DNA of 64,000 nucleotides from Siphonodentalium dalli (lineage: Eukaryota; Mollusca; Scaphopoda; Gadilida; Siphonodentaliidae): positions 132,373,990 to 132,437,989 of the forward strand of contig CP136067.1 in the NCBI GenBank assembly GCA_032622095.1, given 5' to 3'. Shown piece by piece: positions 23,643-37,700 of this stretch. How positions within the stretch are numbered: position 1 is the stretch's first letter; every line of letters starts with the position of its first letter. The translations under genes were made by a program, and so were the position numbers. The notes below the pieces were generated by a model. It did no database searches. It saw nothing but the letters and a program-made list of their open reading frames with translations, and was not told the origin of the DNA.

Positions 23643-24696
23643 TCTATTATATATTTTGGGAAATCTGTCTGTGTGTCTGTCTGTCTGTTCGCGATGGACT
23701 CGAAAACGGCCGAGGCGATTTCGATGAAACTTGGTATGTGGGGGTACTTTCGGTCGGGGAGTGGCATGGGCCTGTTAATTTTCCCGTGCGACGTGACCTT
23801 GATCTTGAAATCGGGTCAATTCAAGGTCAAATCGAGAATTTTTATGGGATTTCGACAAAATTTTATACATAGGGTTACGTTTGTCCACTGAGTGTGTTGG
23901 ACGGGTCGAGTCGTGACCCCACCTGACCTTGACCTTCAAAATGATCAATTCGATGTCAAATCGGGTAAAACTGGATGGATTTCGACGGGTACTTTTGTCT
24001 GGTACTTTTGTTTGGGCAGTGTTTTCGACGGATCAAATCGTGACCCCATTTCAAAATGGACAATTCAAGGTCAAATCGCGCAATTCGCCGAAAAGCAGAG
24101 GGGAAACAGCCCGGACGAAGTCGGTGCACTGAGTGTTTTGGCGGGTCAAATCCTGACCCCGACCTGACATTGACCTTCAAAATGATCAATTCGAGGTCAA
24201 ATCGGGTAAAACCGGATGGATTTCGACGGGTACTTTTGTCCGGGCAGTGTTTTGGACGGGCAAATCGTGACCCCACCTGACCTTTACCTTCAAAATGGAC
24301 AATTAAAGGTCAAATCGCGCAATTCGCCGAGAAGCAGAGGGGAAACAGCCCGGAAATCGGGTCAATTCAAGGTCAAATCGCAAATTTTTATGGGATTTCG
24401 ACGAAATTTGATAAATAGGGTTACTTTTGTCCACTGAGTGTTTTGGACGGGTCAAATCGTGATCCCGACCTGACCTTGACCTTCAAAATGATCCATTCAT
24501 GGTCAAATCTGGTAAAACCGGATGAATTTCGACGGGTTCTTTTGTCGGGTACTTTTGTCCAAGGAGTGTTTTGGACGGGTCAAATCTTGACCCCACCTCA
24601 TCTTGACCTTCAAAATGGACAATTCAAGGTCAAATCGCGCGATTCTCCGAAAAGCAGAGGGGAAACAGCCCGGACGAAGTCGGGTCCACCTGCTAG
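23643..24696 (+). mobile_element. Non-autonomous Helitron, type A, array unit 4
   Basis: Starts TCTATTATATATTTTGGG and ends CCCGGACGAAGTCGGG-TCCACCTG-CTAG, followed by T at 24697. The interior is expanded, with a hairpin fragment at about 24109-24123 and another at 24346-24352, each followed by a jump back into interior sequence. Confidence 0.75.
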
Positions 24697-27600
24697 TTAT
24701 AATATAAAGAACAAAACATTTAGTTCTACCACCAATTATAGTATGAATTACCAACTACTAGAGCGGTAGAGCTTACCTTCATTCGACCCCCCGGAGTATC
24801 GTGCATCTGCCCTTCGGATGTAGTTAAATCAGACTATATTAATGATCACCCCGGGGTTGTACATTCTCACTCCCTGTTGGAATATTCACCAAACACATGC
24901 ATAGGTCAAACCAAGCGCAAAAGAACATAGTTCTGAAGAACCGCAGCTATCACGGAAGGAACATAGGAAAAAACGATACTATTAGTGAATCAAATGAACC
25001 GGGAAGGGGAGTTGGTGGTGTCAAGCAACACCACAAGACACACGAGTCAAAGATATTGAGTGAAAGAAGACTTGGTATAGGTTGACGTTTCTGTTCGCCC
25101 TATAAGATGCCCACATTGGTGGATGATGGGGATGACAATTGACAAAATATATGTTATGAGCTATGCGATAAATAAGTTGTCAATAAATTAAATATAAATC
25201 TCGAAGATACATGATTTGTTTTATAAACGAAAATTAACAGTAGATTACATATGGTGATAATTGTTCTATAACAATTAACAAAACACAAAACAAAAAGTGA
25301 GACATGGTAAAATATATATACAGCCGAAGAGTAAAACCGCCAACTTCACGTATATTACTAATTTGTTTAAACACGTCAATAACGTATTTGAACAAGCCAT
25401 AAACTTGTTTAATAAAGTCAACTAAGTTGTTTAAACAGTTCTTGTTTAAAGAAGTTATTTACTTGTTTTAAACGCTTAGTAACTTGATTAAACAAATTAC
25501 ATGTAGCACCCGTTCATTGAGCTGAAAAGTAACATGTGAATTCATGTCTTAGAGATTAAAGCATAGCATAGCAACAAGTTAGCAACATAAGTTGAGGTGG
25601 TGGTCCTATACTGTCGTAAAACACAATCTCAGTTATCTCTCGTTCTATCATATGTACAAGTATTAGTTTTCATAAACCGCTGTTATCAGAAAGCATTTTT
25701 TTCACCGGGAATGGTTGATATATACATGTAGTAGCAGTTACATTAGTTGAATACCTCGACATTTGCCGAGTTGAATTCGATACAATTCGGTATATTTCGT
25801 CAAAGCATTGGGGTTGAAATAGGCTGTAGAAACAGCCCGGTGCTCTACCTTTGAAACAGGGTTTTTTCCACAAATATATCGGAATTTAGCAACACGATTG
25901 AGTATTTTCTCGCCGATGTTTTCGGATTCCTATAGTCAAATCTTCCTGCTTTGAAATAATTTTTCATCATTTCGCCAATGTCCATAAACTGAGTCGATTT
26001 CTGAATTGATAAAAAAACAATTCAATGCGAATGACATCATCAACTTATTAAGTATAACACCAGACTGGCTGGCAATACCCAACTATTCACTATGTCACAT
26101 TATAATTGTTGAAGTTTTGGAATCGCTTTAACTCGTGATATGTGACGCCCGTGGTTTTCTCGATGATGTGACACGGCCCCGCTTGTGGCTATTCCAATAT
26201 TAGATGAAACCAATTTTATGGCAGTCTAAAGTGATTAGCCCCAGTCACGAGACAACTACAATTAATGTATAGCGCATACATGTATTATAGGTATGTTACT
26301 CAGTGTTACTGTACATGGCATTAGGCAGGTACATGGTATTGGCTAAATCATAGGCAAATCCAACACAGATAACAACAACACAAAATTACTACTATTGTCT
26401 GGGAAGCGAAACTGTACCAGTGCACATTGACATACATGTACATAGGTTATTCGTTCAGACGTTATATTTTTTCAAGCTATTACATTCGACTGAGAAAATC
26501 TGTTCTATGATAGACGAGTCATGTACATCACGTTTCTACAACCAAGCATGCGACCCCATCGATACGGGACAATTTGCCCCTTGTCAAGTATATCATGCTT
26601 CAAAATTCAAGAACATATGGGACTCATATATCAGCTGATGTGAATAATAATGTTTGACGAATGTGTCGTTTCCGCACGATACGAGACGGATTTGAGCACA
26701 CCTCGTTCCGAAACGAATGGACCGTCTTTAAACTTCGATTCGGATAATGGTACACGCGATATTTACTTAAGCTATAATTAGAAGGGAATTCACCAACATA
26801 GATGGTTGGTTGTTGGTCACAAAGTAGCATTGGCGTATATGTATTGATATACCCCGGTCCGAAATCGACTCAAATTATGGAAATTGGCGAACGGATGAAT
26901 ATTCATTTCAACGCAAGGCGGTTACTGGAAGATTTGGCTATAGAAATCCGAAAAATCGACGAGGAAATACTCAGTCGTGTTGCTGAATTCCGATTCATTT
27001 GTGAAAACAATTGTTTCAAAGGTACGACCCCGTTCCTTCAGCCTATTTGTGCTCTAATGCTTAGCCGAAATATACAGATTTGTATCGAATTCAACCCGGT
27101 AAATAACGAGGTATTGAGCGAATATAACTTCTATTATATACCAAGCGTTACATTCTGTCAAATTAAATTAAAACACTCCATTTCTGTCGATTTCGTAGTA
27201 CAGATTGCAACATAAAACTAGGAGATGCGCGGTTGTATCGCGGTTGTGATTTATAATTGAACATAGTTCAGACCATGTTTTTTATGGAGTGCTATACGGT
27301 CGATTTGCTTGAGATTTTCGGCGATATGAGTGGAATGCTACATCCCCCCATTCTGGCACACGAACAAGTACATAATATGTGTTTAAGTAATAAAGCACTG
27401 TCCGAATTTGTCACCATAAGACCACCATTTTATATATACCAGAACATAGTTAGTACAGACACATGAGTCCACTAGCGGGAGGTTTTGATGGTCATGCAAC
27501 CTACGTGTTCTTTTGACTAATGAATTTCCCCTCCATCGTAGCTTTCTGGAAATATTTTCGCATTACAATGAATGTACATCATTTTGTATTTCCAGGAACC

Positions 27601-28496
27601 GAGCTTTTGGTGAGGGTGTCATATTGGTCACCTCGTCGCCATCTTAAAGCGGCCAGATCAGCACTTGATTAATTACTCGTCATCATGATTGGTGTAAAAA
27701 GCATAATGTAAGTGAATAACAAAATTATAATTCACCCATTCAGACTCCAAGCAGGTAAATAAAACTTAGGTGACGCTGATTGGTCAGTTGGGCAGGTTTT
27801 TACGCTAGCTAGAAGCCTGCTCACAGATGAAAACAGCTTGAAATTCGATGTAGACGTGTTATTGAATCGCACATTCAATTGATGTCGGGGAAAATTCAAG
27901 TTATTCAGGCAAATCATATTAATTGAAACACGTCTGTGGAAGGACGTCTGAATTATGACGTAATTGGCGGATAACGTGACGCTGCAAAAAACGAACCGTA
28001 TATCTATGTACTATAACATTAGAAGTCTTGACCACAGTGACTGATATTATTGCCGCCATTGAAATGTCAATTGCCTGTCAAACCACGGATTTAGCTGTCA
28101 AACGGCGGTTTAAATATATATGATGGAATTAAGCCTTCGAGTGCTTTTTGTGCCATCCCCGATATCTAGCCGTACATGTACTCTACGATTTTTTTCTAAA
28201 TTTCAGCCATCATACCATTGGTATTCACTTTGACTTCTTTACAGCCTCATTTTTGTTTCAAAATTTGCGATTTCTTATATAGCCTAACAACTGAAATTAT
28301 GTTAAAAAACTCCTTTTTATTTGCTTGTAATTTATTATATATGTAACCTGTTAAAACAATATACGTGTATGTCTTTATATCAAAAATAAATCAATCAATC
28401 AATCAATGTTTGCGTAGACCAGGTTTAACCATGAGATGACAAATCCTGCCTATATATGTACATTTCGCGTAATTCTTGCAACTCCTTGCATTTCAG
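24697..28496. other. Intergenic upstream of the SLC16-like gene
   Basis: Contains a cluster of GTTTAAAC / ACTTGTTTAA motifs at about 25365-25500, an unrecognised 138-codon frame at 26802-27215, and an (AATC)n tail at 28388-28412 that may end an old SINE/LINE fragment. No clear promoter motif found. Confidence 0.45.
26877..27215 (+). CDS. Unrecognised open frame, possible exon
   Basis: From the internal Met (MEIGERMNIHFNARRLLEDL) the frame looks helical and charged, then hydrophobic. No domain is recognised and there are no matching exons nearby. It may be a fragment of an old element or chance. Confidence 0.15.
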   Translation: MEIGERMNIHFNARRLLEDLAIEIRKIDEEILSRVAEFRFICENNCFKGTTPFLQPICALMLSRNIQICIEFNPVNNEVLSEYNFYYIPSVTFCQIKLKHSISVDFVVQIAT

Positions 28497-28779
28497 AATG
28501 ACGCGATAAACACTGAAATTCATCGGCTATTTCGGAGTTGCATAAAGTACATTTCCTATCTGAATAGTGATTGGCGTGATTTTTGCGTCATGGCGTTTTC
28601 TCCGGATAGAGGTTGGGCGTGGGTCGTGGCGGTGGCAGGATTCATGGTGTTGCTGCTCTCTGGGATTCATAGTTACTCTGTTGGTGTTATGCAGCTCGCA
28701 CTGCTGGATACATTCCACGGGAGTGTTGCTGAAACATCTACGGTAATTTCCGTTAGTGGCAGCTTGATGTTGCTCTCAG
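28497..28779 (+). CDS. SLC16-like gene, exon 1 (coding from 28590)
   Basis: Coding 28590-28779, residues 1-63 plus the first base of codon 64, with donor CTCTCAG/GTATGG. It carries the signal-anchor-like first helix and the DRGWAWVV signature. A pyrimidine-rich stretch ending in TTTCAG at 28496 suggests a spliced 5' UTR part beginning at 28497, so a further non-coding first exon probably lies upstream. A tiny upstream ORF (ATGACGCGATAA at 28498) sits in this leader. Confidence 0.8.
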
Positions 28780-31700
28780 GTATGGCATCTATTTAAATAT
28801 GACTTTAAGCATATCGGTGTGCTAACTAGATGGTGAATAGTTGTTTAACATGTGTATATATTTGGGGATTGACTATTTGGAGTAACAGGAACTGAACGAG
28901 GAACAGGAACAACTTGCGAGTAATAGAATGACTATTTGGAGTAACAGGAATGAGGAACAGATATATAAGCTCAATTTCTCGCATTTTACGCAATGAAACA
29001 ATACATATTATACACCATTCACAAGCATAGCCTCTCCCTTTCATGAATATTGCAACATTTAAACACTACTCTTGAGAACTAAGCGTATAATTGGCCAGGA
29101 ACGTCGAGCGGTGAATCGGAAATTAGCAAAACGTAAATTTTTCCGAGTAACATGCATGAATGAGGAACAGAGATATAAACTCAATTTTCTCGCGTTTTAC
29201 GCACTCAAACAATACACATTACATATCATTACATATACATTACAATCGAAAGCATAGCTACTCCCATAAAAGAATATTGCAACAAGTATACACTACTTTT
29301 GGGAACTAAGCGTTTAATTGTCCAGGAACATCGAGCGCTGAATATGAATTAGCAAAAACGTAAATTTGTAATATTGAGTTGCAATAATTTGCAATCTGAA
29401 ACAGAATGTTTACATCAAGTAAGATGGATTATTTAAAAAAAAAATTAATACGCTTTGTTTGGGTCTTGTTGAACTGCTAATATTTGCACGATGTTGGTAA
29501 AACTAAACGAGGCTCGCATCAATCGTCATTATTATGACCTTTATTAAATATCAGTCGCGGCATTTAATATGTACATGTATGTAGCCACCACAAAAAGTAC
29601 GTGTGTAGTGAATAAAATGAATACATCTTTATACACATGCAAAATTTTATAGAGTTCACATATAGGATCACACTGTCTTTTTATTGGACGAAGTGTGATC
29701 ACGTGTCCGAGAATAGTTTTGACCATTGACCGGCAAGCGAACTTTCGTCCGGTTTATATTCTTCGAAGTGCTGACGTCACGGTTTGGGCGAGGCCATAGT
29801 ACCCATTTACATCCAAACAAGCCTGCAAATAGCGTGTCTGTCATTTGCAGAATGAGGTCCCCAGAGGGCGAATTTAGTGACGCTATCCCACAAGGCGGCT
29901 AGCATCCCCAAATTCACCCTCCGGGACCTCATTCGGCTTAGGCCTCAACTGATATGGGAGACCTAGGATCATATTGAAATTATCCAGTTAAAATTGGTGA
30001 TGTCCACCCATTTGGCACCTCAATTATGCTGCAAATTAGGGGATATAGAAACTTCCCAGAAAGGAAAAAACAATGATAATTTGAGACTATACATAGATAC
30101 TTCCAAGAAGATGAGGTCTAGCAGAATGAGGTCCCCGGAGGGTGAATTTGGTGATGCTATACCCCTCTGTGCGGTGTATCACCATTAAACGCACGCTATG
30201 GGGACCTCATTATGCTAATGACAAACACGCTATTTGCAGGCTTGCATCCAAATACCACAAATCAGTTCAGTCGATACGATTCTTCGGATCATTTTAATAA
30301 AGCATCCCCTGCATTGGATGACTAACTACTGATTCGTTTGGAAGTCATACATTCTACAGGAAGCGAAGCTTTTCTAGTCATATGCCTGACTCCTAACTCA
30401 GCGATTACATGCGCATTATTTACATGATAGTGTATATCTTATACGGTATATAGTGTAATATGACATATATCTGACATATAATATATCTGACATATATCTA
30501 GGCTCTATCAGCTCATTCGGTGATTATAGACTGACATTCGCTTTGTCATGGTTAGCTATGGGACCGAAGGCGGCCAATTTCACTGGCTTGCGGCGTATTT
30601 ACATGATAGTGTATATCTTATACTGTATATAGTGTAATATGACATATATCTGACATATAATATATCTGACATATATCTAGGCTCTATCAGCTCATACGGT
30701 GATTATAGACTGACATTCGCTTTGTCATGGTTAGCTATGGGACCGAAGACTTGCCAATTTCACTGGCTTACGGCTTATTTAAATGATAGTGTATATCTTA
30801 TACTGTATATAGTGTAATATGACATATATCTGACATATAATATATCTGACATATATCTAGGCTCCAACAGCTCATACGGTGATTATAGACTGACATTCGC
30901 TTTGTCATGGTTAGCTATGGGACCGAAGACTTGCCAATTTCACTGGCTTACGGCTTATTTAAATGATAGTGTATATCTTATACTGTATATAGTGTAATAT
31001 TCAGACTCTATTTCACAGCTCCTATCGCCGGGATTATTATCAACAACAGTAACTGTCGAATATGCTCGCTGATAGGAGGTGTGCTGACTTGTGTTGGTTA
31101 CGGACTCAGCTATTTCATGAACAATCTGACGGGACTCCTCGTAACATATGGGATACTCGCAGGTAATCACATACCATGCAGTTCGTATCAAGCCTTGAAA
31201 TAGGGTGTCTGCCATTTGCAGAATGAGGTCCACAGAGGGTGAATTTAGTGATGCTACCCAGCATAGCGGGCTAGCATCACCAAATGCACCCTCTGTGGAC
31301 CTCATTCTGCTTACAACTCAGCAGAATGAGGTTCCCAGAGGGTGAATTTAGTGATGCTAGCCCGCTATGCGGGGTAGCATCACTAAAGTCACCCTCTGGG
31401 GCCTTCATTCTGCAAATGACAGACACCCTATTTCAAGGCTTTGTTCATATCAAGAGGTATACATTATATTGACGCGTTCTTTTGTCTGACTATTTAGCTG
31501 GTGTCCTGTAGAATTGTGTCTCCCCGGTATTGATTGTTTTGCCTATCGCACACCCTTTACCAACTGTACTGTACTGTGACATAACATGGCTTTAGTTTAC
31601 TGACACAGCATGATATGTATGCGATATCTACGATTGGTATAAAAACAAAACATGTGTATATTTTAACAACCTTTCTGTTTGTGGTGGTTTAAAAGGGTGT

Positions 31701-34700
31701 GACTATTTTAACGGCAACACGCACCATTCGCGATGGTCATCCGTATCTTTAAAGGCCCACTTAATTTTCGAGTCACTGATTATTGTATACGGTTTTAATA
31801 ACAATCTATGCCATAACATATAATTAAAATACTATAATTAATCACCATTTGGTCTGTATCTCAGAAGGTGCCCATAGATTAATAATAATTAGCTGAAATC
31901 ATAAATCATTTTCCCCGTTATGGCTCCCAGAATGCAACAAAATTCAAACTATAGCTGACCATGGTTTCTTTTCATAAAGAAACTTCAGATATTGACATAT
32001 GTAATCATCATTTTCCAAAGGAGATGTTTCGCGAAGTTATGACTACGAGAGCGTACGAATGTTGCTATCTCAATGTATTATAGGCTGCATTTCTTTAAGC
32101 AATCTGTTGTGCTAATCAAACATGCACTGTTAAAAAATACCGTCTGTTCGACGGTTTCTGACCGTCATAATCGACCGCCCCATACCATTTCATCAGTTTG
32201 ACGGCCCATACCGTTATTTTATGTGCTCATGACAATTGTCTAAATTAAATATGTTCGTGATTCAAAGTCATGCCGTCAAAATTCAATAGTATATTTATCG
32301 GCGACCATATTATATACGGCAATTTCTCCACACAGTAGGACAGAATCTTACTCTGCTGATATTTAATATATATTATTTATCCGGCATTCATTATGTGTTA
32401 TGCGTACAGTACGAATTAGCATGAGTACGGAACGTTATATCATTCCGGGGTTAAGTTACTCGCTTTAGCACAGCTCATTTATACTCCATTTTGTCTTTGG
32501 CAATGCATATTTGATCGTAAATTGTTGTTTTTTGGGAAACTGTTACCTTTTCGATTGTGGACAGTTGTTTAGACGGTCTGATTTCGGTTCCGTTGATAAC
32601 CGGACAAGTTTAAGTTCTGCGAAAATCGACTTAATCATTGACAATTTCTACTGAATTCCAGAGCAGAGAATCATGTCAATCATGGCATGACCCATTCCAT
32701 CATCCATGGTCTGACTCCATTCAGTGTTGTGTTGTGACTTAGTATCAAAACACTGGCTCATTTACTGACACATGAGGATACAGGTACAATTAACACGAGC
32801 TTTGATATCAACCACTAGTGACAATAATAACAACAACAACAACTCAACGAGCAGCTATTGGTATTATATTAGAATGTTGAAAATGCAGTTGACAGTGTTC
32901 AGAATCTGATTGTTTCAAAGCACATGCATGTACATTTACAAGAGATGATATACGTGTACATGTACTGTGCGCACCAGTGTAATTCACAAGAGCTTCAATG
33001 TCCACACCAACACCGTAAATAATGAATTGACGCCGCGCAGTGATGGATGATCACATATCTACAATTCCAACTTTACAATTACACAGACCAATTCATCCCG
33101 TGTTCATCAATTTTCATTGAAACGTGTGAATATGAGATATTGTCATTATAGTCCAGTGCATTTATGGTTTTACCCAGAACTAATTGCAACAGAATTTTTT
33201 TTTGCTGGAATTGGTACATATACTAAACAACATACTAAAAATCGGCAAAAATCGGAAAAAGGGAAATTAGTGAATTTCGTGGAAAATAAATTGGGAAAAT
33301 TTGGTCAAATCATCAATATATGGATTTTCATGAATGTATATAAAAAATTCAAATTTACAAGTCCTACAAATATCATGCCTATTTTGTCGACCACATTTTC
33401 CTGAATCCAGAACTGGAAACCATTCCCAGATTCCTTAAGTATTTTTCGAGTTGTGTGCTTTCAAAAACGCGAGTTTACCTGATTTTGGAGCCTTAATTTC
33501 GCAGAATGAGCCAAATGCCGTATTATATGGTTAATTATTTAAAAAACTAGTGCCAAATTAATGACCTTTTCACTGTTTTAGCAATTTCCTCACTAGATTA
33601 AACACAAAATATGATTAATATGTGCATCTATGAATAAGGAGAATAAAATATTCTCAAACAAAATGTGTGTTCCATTGTATGGACTTAGCCAAATTTGCCT
33701 TGCCACAGAACTTGTGTGATGAAATGCCATATTTGAGGTCATGTAACTCAATAAATTAATATCCATATGCTCTGCTTTTCTCATAACATTTTGAGAATAC
33801 TAGATTGAAGAAATTGTGAAGTAATTTCCAAATACATTGGTGAATAAAATAAAATTATGGTCCTATGAACTCTTAGTCTAGCCTCTTTTCCGAAAATGCT
33901 ATTGTGGGGCGTTTTTGTCAATTTTAAAAGGATTTAAGGCATATTAAGAATAATTAACGAAAGTTTATTGTGTAAAATTATGTGATCTGTCCTCTTAAAT
34001 CATTTTTTTGTTGAGAAAATAGCATTTCAATGGTTATACCAATGAATGTCACTGGATTTCACTCATCATTATGGAAACATACTCCAAATTTGAACGGCAG
34101 AACAATGGGGTAGGGGAAAGCATATCAACAAAAACTTCAAAATTATGCATCTTGAAGCATAAAACTTTATATTAACAGCTTCTGCTTACATTGTTCTTTC
34201 ATGCATAATTTCATATTTCCTTTGTTTATGTTTATTGACAGAGCTATAATATTTGTTGTCATAATTTGGCAGTGAAATGTCAAATTGGCATTTTGAGATT
34301 GTTTTTATACAACATAACCATAAAGTTCTAAATCAACGTCCGATAACGTATTAAGCAGTTTTATAATGCAACAGGAATGTACACAAACTGGAAGAAAACA
34401 ACATTGTGTCTGAAATGGCTGTGATTTGGTGATAAGATTGCATTTTGTGATTTTTCCTACCCCTATGCCAACGTTAAAATTTGGAGTCAGTTTCCTGAAA
34501 AATGAAAGAAATCTAGTGACATACTATGGCATAACCAATGTAAGGCTAATTTTTTATCACTTACGTGTTGTGGGAGGAAAGTTCAAATCATTTTACACAT
34601 TAAAACACCCATTGTTTTTTGTTTTTATGGCCCAAATCCTTTTAGAATGGACAAAAATGCCTCAAACTGGCATCTTTGGAAACAAGCTAAGACTAAGTAT

Positions 34701-37700
34701 TCAAAGGGCCATAAGTTGATTTTCTTAAATAATGTCCTGTTAATACCTTTACAATTTGTTCAATCCAACATACTTAAAAGGTTATAAGAAACGCATGGCA
34801 TATTGGTATTAAATTATTAAGTTACATGACCTCAAATATTGCATTTCATCACACACGTTCAGTGTCAGAGGCAAAATTGGCTAAGTCCATACAATGGAAC
34901 ACACATTTTGTTTGAGAATATAATCTTCTTCTTAATTATAGATGCACATATTAATCATATTTTGTGTTTAATCTAGTGAGGAGATTACTAAAACAGTGAA
35001 AAATCCCTTCAGTTTGCTCTAGTTTTTTAAAAATAATTAATCATTAATAAGGCATTTTGGCTCATTCTTCGAAAGTGAGGCCCCGAAAATGGGCCGAAAT
35101 CAGGTAAACTTGCATTTTTGAAGGCACACAACTCGAAAAATACGTAATGAATCTGGGACTGGTTTTCAGTACTGGGTTCAGGAAACTGAGGACGACACAA
35201 TACACATCCTTTTTGTAGGATTTGTGAATTTTATTGTTTTTATAAACATCCATGAAAATCCATAAATTGATGATTTGACCAAATTTCCCCAAATTTATTT
35301 CACGAAATTCACCAATTTCCCTTTTTCCGATTTTTGCCGATTTTTAGTATGTTGTTTATGGAGGGTTTATGTACTTACTCCAGCAAAAAAAAATTCTGTT
35401 GCAATTAGTTCCGGGTTTGGCATTTTTTCTCATAAATGCACTGGACTATTATTCGCCATGTTATTGTCAAGTTACCGGTATTACGACAATTTACCGGGAG
35501 TACACTATTGGTTGGATGTTCTTATCAAACTATTTGTGGCTGACTCACCGATATTTCATGGAAAATGTGCGACTACAGGAGAACATTGTCGCCAAGTCAT
35601 TGCACACAGTTATTATGGGATCTGCTGTTGTCTTGAAGGTTCCAATCCAAACTAGCTGTTATTGATACCGGTATATACAGTACCGGTCAAAAGAAGTGGT
35701 ATATTAAGCGCGCTATTTTTGCGCTCAATATCGCAATAATATTGCAAGTGGAAACGCTTATGAGCATGTCGCTTGTGATATTATTGCAATATTTTGCGCT
35801 TAATATCTAAAATATTTTGCGCTTAATATTGCGACATCTTGCGCTCAAAATTGTGACATTTAAATCAAATTATTGCTTCTTCTATATTGTTTATTGTATA
35901 AATAGAGACAATGTTTTAGATATGTATATAATGATAGTTGTAAATGCTATATGTACACTATATGCACAGTAATTATCTAATATAAATATAACACTATCGG
36001 GTCTGTATGAAATTTAGCGCACTTAGTATCGCAATATTTTGCATTCAATATTGCAATAATAAGCGGGACAGATTTTTGGTATTGTGCTACAATCACGCGT
36101 TTTTTTCTTCTAAATTAAGCACGCTCAATATCGCAATAAAGGTGCGCCCAAAAATACCACTTCTTCTTACTGGTACAGTATTGTCGTCATGATGTACGGA
36201 TTCACCTGTTAAAACAAAAACTGTGTTTACAATTGACTGGACAATTTCACGCATTATATGTTACCAAAAAGTATGCCATTTTTACATGTACATAAATTTG
36301 AGTTTTAACTGTGAAACATGTAGCTTTGTTTTTTATGGCTTAAAAGGGCATGCCGATTCATGTTTTATAATGGTCGAAATTAGTATTACTCATACCTGAA
36401 TAGTGATGGGTTGGCTTATCAGCTATTACTAGTATCGTGTTTTATTTACAGCCATATTTATACAAAAGTTAGTGAAAGGCTAACACATTACGCGTGCGCA
36501 GCCTTTTCCGGATTAAATTCTATGAGGCAGATAACAAGCTTGATCCTCTGCAAACTGCAAAGTTTCATAAGTATCGTCTATCACTTGTGCATTGAGGATT
36601 TAAATTTCATCAAAACTATGATCGTAACATAAGAACTAAGATGTATTGTTCATTTACGAATAATACTAGTTTCGACCATTCAAAAACATATGAATCGTAA
36701 TGCTTAGCGGGAAAGCATATTGTCACCATGGGAACCTGGCTAATTCTATGGTAAATTAGCAAATAAGGAGCAAAACATTGGTGTTGACCCATGAAAAATA
36801 CCATTGGTCTGACCTTTATTAGTTACGGTCCTGATATTAATTAAAGGGTGATGAACCGTAAACAAATACAACGGACTGACCGTTACTGGTTACGGTCTGC
36901 CAGTTACTTAAACGGTTTTATACCGTGGAACATGCTACAGCCTGACCGTATGTTTAAAGGTCAAATGTTGGCAGCGATGTTGCGCGGTCTCAGACCGTTA
37001 AAGCCACGGTATTATACCATGGAACTTGCCACGGTCTGACCGTATGTTTAACGGTCAAAATAATGTTGGCAGCGATGTTGCGCGGTCTCAGACCGTTAAA
37101 GCGACGGTATTTTTTCTAACAGTGTGCTTTCACGCAAATGTCCCCAAATCGCTGTTAAAATTAGACTAAATCACAAGAACGCTTTTTGCGAATGTACGTA
37201 AGCTATTAATTGAATTGAAACAATACTATTTCTTCTGCAGGGTTCGGCTCAAGTCTCTGGACGTCTGCGACATTCGTCATACTCGGATTCTATTTTAAGA
37301 AGCACCGTATAGTTATTACGGCAATGGCTACCCTCGGAGCTGGCGTGGGAATGTTTCTGGGCCCGATAATCACACACATGCTATACGAAGCATATGCATT
37401 ACATGGATTATTTCTTCTACTTGCCGCGATTCACTCCCATTTATTCATATTTGTCCTCACTTACAGACCAACACCATTCGAAGGACCTACACCATTAAAA
37501 CCCGGATCTGAACAAACCCGTTTGGTGGATCGCTTTGAAGCTGAAGCCATTTCTATTTCAACTATTTTTAGAAATAAGGCATTCGTGTGTTCGTGTGTTG
37601 CCGGCATGTGTTGGGCTGCGTGCGTGAGTTCTGTCATCACACACCAACCTTATTACTCGACGTCACTTGGTCTTTCAAATTCTGAAGAAGCTTCCTTTCT

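Larger units (their letters stand above)
32125..37124. mobile_element. ~5-kb TIR element in SLC16 intron 2
   Basis: Left end CACTGTTAAAAAATACCGTC; right end is its inverted copy with small changes (GACGGTATTTTTTCTAACAGTG split by two bases). Inside the right end, two direct ~95-bp copies carry GCGCGGTCTCAGACCGTTAA. A 2.3-kb foldback and a mariner-like MITE sit inside. No transposase found; target duplication unclear. Confidence 0.55.

Noticed and set aside
33117..35655. Paired frames of ~60-126 codons on both strands
   Set aside because: Mirror-image shadows of the two foldback arms; no recognisable protein.
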